NCBI GenBank assembly: GCA_030624545.1
Contig: JAUXJX010000049.1
Coordinates: 1-9,109, forward strand
Direction: 5' to 3'
From: Bacteroidota bacterium
GTDB lineage: Bacteria > Zhuqueibacterota > JdFR-76 > DREG01
Length of the DNA stretch: 9,109 nt
Positions 6,265-9,109 of this stretch are shown one piece after another. Position 1 is the stretch's first letter, and the number at the start of each line of letters is the position of its first letter. The position numbers and the translations under genes are program-made. The notes under the pieces are model-generated. The model did no database searches and was not told the DNA's origin. It was given only the letters and a program-made list of their open reading frames with translations.

Positions 6265-8802
6265 CTATTCCTTTGTCTCGTCATCTTTTTCGATATCGGC
6301 TCCATCCTCACCGGCAGTCCCTTCAGATTCCGTAGCATCTGACTCGGCTGCGGTTTGTGCCTCGGATGCTTCTAACTTCTCGGCTTCCGGTTGTTCAGAC
6401 TTGGCCTTACGCCGGGAAGATTTCGGCTTCTCTGATTTTGCTTCTTCTTCGATACTGACATCATCTTTTTCGGCAGCGCCTTCAACTTCCATGGCGTCTG
6501 CCTCTGTTACGGCTTTTGCCTCGGATTCTTCTGTCTTTTCGGCCGCCGGTTGTTCAGATTTGGCCTTACCCCGCGAAGATTTCGGCTTCTCTGATTTTGC
6601 TTCTTCTACGGTACTGACATCATCTTCTTCGGTAGCGCCTTCAACTTCGGTGGCCTCTACCTCTGTCATGGCTTTTGCCTCGGATTCTTCTGTCTTTTCG
6701 GCCGCCGGTTGTTCAGATTTGGCCTTACCCCGGGAAGATTTCGGCTTCTCTGATTTTGCTTCTTCTTCGGTACTGACATCATCTTTTTCGGCAGCGCCTT
6801 CAACTTCCGTGGCCTCTACCTCTGTTACGGCTTTTGCCACGGATTCTTCTATCTTTTCGGCCGCCGGTTGTTCAGATTTGGCCTTACCCCGGGAAGATTT
6901 CGGCTTCTCTGATTTTGCTTCTTCTTCGGATGGCTCCTCAACAGCAGTTCCCTCTCTGGCGGTGAGCAGCTCTTGCAATTCTTCAGTGCTCTTTTCGGAA
7001 AGGACGATTCTTTTGTTGCTCTTGTCAAATTCTATGACAGTAAGCTCTAATTCATCATCAAGCTTATATGCCTCGGAGGTACGCCTTCTGCCGGTGGAAT
7101 CGATGCGGGCAAGATGAGAAAGAGGCACAAATCCTTCGACCTGGTCGGGAATCTCTACGACCAATCCCTTGTCGATGCATCGCGTCACAACGCCCTTTGA
7201 CTGCACGCCGACTTTATATTGATCCTCGAGATTATCCCAGGGATTCTCATACAATTGCTTATATCCGAGTGAGATTCTTCGATGCTCTCGATCCATCGTG
7301 AGAACTTCTACTTCTACCTCATCATTCTTTTTGATGACCTCGCTTGGATGTCTGATCTTTCGAGTCCAGGAAAGATCCGAAATATGGATCAAACCGTCAA
7401 CACCCTCTTCCAACTCAACAAAAGCCCCAAAATTTGTAAGGTTTCGTACGACACCTTTGTGACGAGTACCAGCAGGATATTTCTCCTCGATACTTGCCCA
7501 TGGATCCGGTTGGAGGTGCTTTATGCCCAAAGAGATCTTTTGACCTTCCTTATCAACGTTCAATACGACCGTCTCAATCGTATCCCCCAAAGTGACAACC
7601 TGGGAAGGATGTTTGATGTGCTGGGTCCAAGACATTTCCGAGATGTGAACCAGACCTTCTATGCCCTTCTCCAGCTCAATGAACGCACCGTAATCTGCGA
7701 TATTAACGACTTTCCCCATCACCTTACTCTGCAGAGGGTATTTCTTATCAACATCTTCCCAAGGATGGGCTTGAAGCTGCTTATACCCGAGAGAAATCCT
7801 GGTTTTTTTCTCATCGTAGTCGAGAACCACCACTGTGATTTTCTCATCCAGGGAAACAACTTCGGATGGATGGCCAATTCTTCCCCAGGAGAGATCGTTA
7901 ATGTGGAGCAATCCGTCAACCCCACCTAAATCTATGAAGGCTCCGAAATCAGTAATATTTTTGATTGACCCCTCTAACTCTTGACCCTTCTCTAGATTCT
8001 GCAGAATCTTTTCTCGCTGCCCTTTCATGGTCTCTTCGATAAGAACTCGCCTCGACACGACGATGTTCTTGCGAAGCTGATTTACATTGACGATCTTGAA
8101 TTCGAATTCTTCACCAACCAGCGCGTCAAAATCCCGCACGGGTTTTACGTCAATTTGGGAGCCAGGCAGAAAAGCCTCAACACCGATAAGGTCTACAACC
8201 ATACCTCCCTTTATTCGACGGCAGATTCTGCCTTTTGTTGTCTCGTCCTTCTCATATAGCTCTACAACCCTGTCCCAGGTTCTCGAAAACTCGGCTTTCC
8301 TTCGAGACAATACAAGTTGGCCCTCTTTGTTCTCAATATTATCAATATAGACTTCAATCTCATCTCCAATTTTCAATTCATCCTGGATATTGAATTCGTC
8401 CAGAGGAACAACACCCTCGGATTTAAAGCCAATATCTACGGATGCCTCTTTGGCATCAATGGAGATTATCTTGCCGGAAACGATTTCACCTTGTGAGAAT
8501 TTGCTGATCGTGCTCTCATAGATTTGCTGGAATTTCTGAATTTCGTCCTGCGAATATTCCTCTTCCTCCTTCAAATCTTCGAGTTTAACGACTGTGGCCT
8601 CAGTCTCCCCCTCGAACGCGATGTCAGCGGTTGAATTCGGCTCTTCATTCGAATCCCCAGACGCTTCGTCAACTGAAACGGTCGTGGCGGTGTTATCAGG
8701 CTGATTTACCTCTGCTTCGGAATCCGCCATTTCTTCCGGCTCCTGGGGATCTTGATTTTCTTCAGTCTCTTGCACAGCCTGCTCGTTTTCGTCCTTTGCC
8801 AT
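6265..8802 (-). CDS. rpsA: 30S ribosomal protein S1 with a C-terminal tandem-repeat tail
   Basis: S1 binds mRNA and the 30S subunit and assists translation initiation. At 845 residues this protein is far longer than E. coli S1 (557). Residues 1-95 are an acidic, probably disordered extension leading into a helix (QDEIQKFQQIYESTISKF). Six S1 (OB-fold) domains follow at about 105-168, 186-252, 273-341, 358-428, 445-515 and 532-605. Domains 3-5 carry the classic core, for example YGAFIELEKGIEGLVHISEM. Residues 606-845 are a low-complexity tail with four 53-residue tandem repeats alternating basic and acidic blocks. The ATG at 8802 has AAGGA 11 nt upstream, a rather long spacing, and sits 35 nt after plsC, so read-through from plsC is likely. 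The core is certain; the function of the tail is unknown. Confidence 0.96.
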   Translation of the reverse strand: MAKDENEQAVQETEENQDPQEPEEMADSEAEVNQPDNTATTVSVDEASGDSNEEPNSTADIAFEGETEATVVKLEDLKEEEEYSQDEIQKFQQIYESTISKFSQGEIVSGKIISIDAKEASVDIGFKSEGVVPLDEFNIQDELKIGDEIEVYIDNIENKEGQLVLSRRKAEFSRTWDRVVELYEKDETTKGRICRRIKGGMVVDLIGVEAFLPGSQIDVKPVRDFDALVGEEFEFKIVNVNQLRKNIVVSRRVLIEETMKGQREKILQNLEKGQELEGSIKNITDFGAFIDLGGVDGLLHINDLSWGRIGHPSEVVSLDEKITVVVLDYDEKKTRISLGYKQLQAHPWEDVDKKYPLQSKVMGKVVNIADYGAFIELEKGIEGLVHISEMSWTQHIKHPSQVVTLGDTIETVVLNVDKEGQKISLGIKHLQPDPWASIEEKYPAGTRHKGVVRNLTNFGAFVELEEGVDGLIHISDLSWTRKIRHPSEVIKKNDEVEVEVLTMDREHRRISLGYKQLYENPWDNLEDQYKVGVQSKGVVTRCIDKGLVVEIPDQVEGFVPLSHLARIDSTGRRRTSEAYKLDDELELTVIEFDKSNKRIVLSEKSTEELQELLTAREGTAVEEPSEEEAKSEKPKSSRGKAKSEQPAAEKIEESVAKAVTEVEATEVEGAAEKDDVSTEEEAKSEKPKSSRGKAKSEQPAAEKTEESEAKAMTEVEATEVEGATEEDDVSTVEEAKSEKPKSSRGKAKSEQPAAEKTEESEAKAVTEADAMEVEGAAEKDDVSIEEEAKSEKPKSSRRKAKSEQPEAEKLEASEAQTAAESDATESEGTAGEDGADIEKDDETKE
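6283..6918 (-). repeat. Four 159-bp in-frame tandem repeats in the rpsA 3' end
   Basis: Four units of 159 bp (53 codons) run at 6760-6918, 6601-6759, 6442-6600 and 6283-6441, in coding order. Each starts with the basic block AKSEKPKSSRGKAKSEQPAA and continues with an acidic block containing forms of EVEATEVEGAAEKDDVS. By hand comparison the first three differ at about 7-8 of 159 positions (first versus second, first versus third). The last has diverged strongly in its acidic two thirds while its basic block stays nearly identical (R for G, E for A). The pattern points to recent duplication or ongoing homogenisation, with selection on the basic block. The array is a hotspot for unequal crossover and for assembly collapse. 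Confidence 0.95.
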
Positions 8803-8837
8803 GTACTTGGGTTTCCTTAGATTTTCAGTAGTGGCTA

Positions 8838-9109
8838 TTATAGTGAATTGCGCAGTTCCTTAATTGCTTGCATAACGTCTTCTGATATCAAAGAATATGT
8901 TTCCCTCTTTGAAAGATTAAGCTTTGCATAGTTCTTAATTGAAATCTTCTTGCCAAATTGAACGACAACTCTCGGAGATCTTAACAATGCCCACGGTAAG
9001 CTCAAACTGCCGTGAACATAAACGGGCAGGACGTCAACTTGATTTTGGAATGAGATTAGACCAACACCTTTCTTGGCGGGAAGTAGTTCGCTATCCCTGC
9101 TGCGTGTGC
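8838..9109 (-). CDS. plsC: 1-acyl-sn-glycerol-3-phosphate acyltransferase family protein, C-terminal 89 residues (partial)
   Basis: The visible frame starts TRSRDSELLPAKKGVGLI, the conserved block III of PlsC-type acyltransferases (EGTRSRDG...KKG), and continues with VDVLPVYVHGS, the block IV proline region. The catalytic HxxxxD motif would lie upstream, outside the window. PlsC transfers a second acyl chain to lysophosphatidic acid at the cytoplasmic face of the inner membrane. The C-terminus ends KELRNSL with TAA at 8838-8840, 35 nt before the rpsA start. A plsC-like gene just before rpsA is a known arrangement, often with cmk or ispH nearby, which may lie to the right. The exact acceptor lipid cannot be judged from this fragment; other members of the superfamily are possible. 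Confidence 0.88.
   Translation of the reverse strand, partial: TRSRDSELLPAKKGVGLISFQNQVDVLPVYVHGSLSLPWALLRSPRVVVQFGKKISIKNYAKLNLSKRETYSLISEDVMQAIKELRNSL

Noticed and set aside
6113..7117. A 334-codon plus-strand open frame with repeated Ser/Ala/Asp-rich protein
   Set aside because: It is the mirror of the rpsA tail repeats: one unit free of stops on the reverse strand stays free when duplicated. Its composition (Ser-rich, repeating) follows from the rpsA codons, and the S1 domains prove the minus strand is coding.
7282..7929. A 215-codon plus-strand open frame
   Set aside because: It lies wholly opposite S1 domains 3-5 of rpsA, whose protein sequence is unmistakable; the plus-strand product has no recognisable domain.

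Overview
The window reads as a stretch of chromosome from a Gram-negative bacterium. Every confidently called gene lies on the minus strand, so the order of transcription runs from high to low coordinates: plsC (partial) - rpsA - lapA - lapB - a TPR/SPOR protein - a gap of about 630 nt - a TPR/six-blade PD40 lipoprotein - carA - carB (partial). An outer membrane is suggested by the LapA/LapB pair, a TolB-like lipoprotein and a secreted SPOR protein. The long acidic N-terminal extension of ribosomal protein S1 resembles that of FCB-group bacteria. The phylum cannot be fixed from this window; an uncultivated lineage near the FCB group, or a deltaproteobacterium-like organism, would fit. No mobile element, CRISPR array, tRNA or rRNA is visible.

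Right part (about 5500-9109): the plsC C-terminus (phospholipid synthesis) is followed after 35 nt by rpsA. S1 has six S1 domains and an unusual C-terminal tail of four 53-residue tandem repeats. After a 429-nt non-coding gap come lapA and lapB. The order rpsA...lapA-lapB recalls the gammaproteobacterial rpsA-ihfB-lapA-lapB cluster, but ihfB is missing. The gap instead holds three perfect inverted repeats and two candidate promoters reading into lapA.

Middle (3460-5500): lapB is followed at 6 nt by an exported TPR/SPOR protein, so lapA-lapB-SPOR is probably one envelope operon linking LPS assembly control with peptidoglycan or septum binding.

Gap 2832-3459: this is the least explained stretch. 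On the plus strand, against all its neighbours, it carries a sigma70-like promoter (3118-3146), a good Shine-Dalgarno and a 43-codon ORF (3237-3368) for a very basic peptide with a heptad-spaced hydrophobic face. A 63-codon orphan ORF of doubtful status lies before it.

Left part (1-2831): a lipoprotein with TPRs and a TolB-like propeller, then carA and carB overlapping by 8 nt, encoding the two subunits of carbamoyl-phosphate synthetase (arginine and pyrimidine synthesis).

No convincing new multi-gene system was found. The best leads are the repeat tail of S1, the small basic peptide gene, and the inverted-repeat-rich rpsA-lapA gap.
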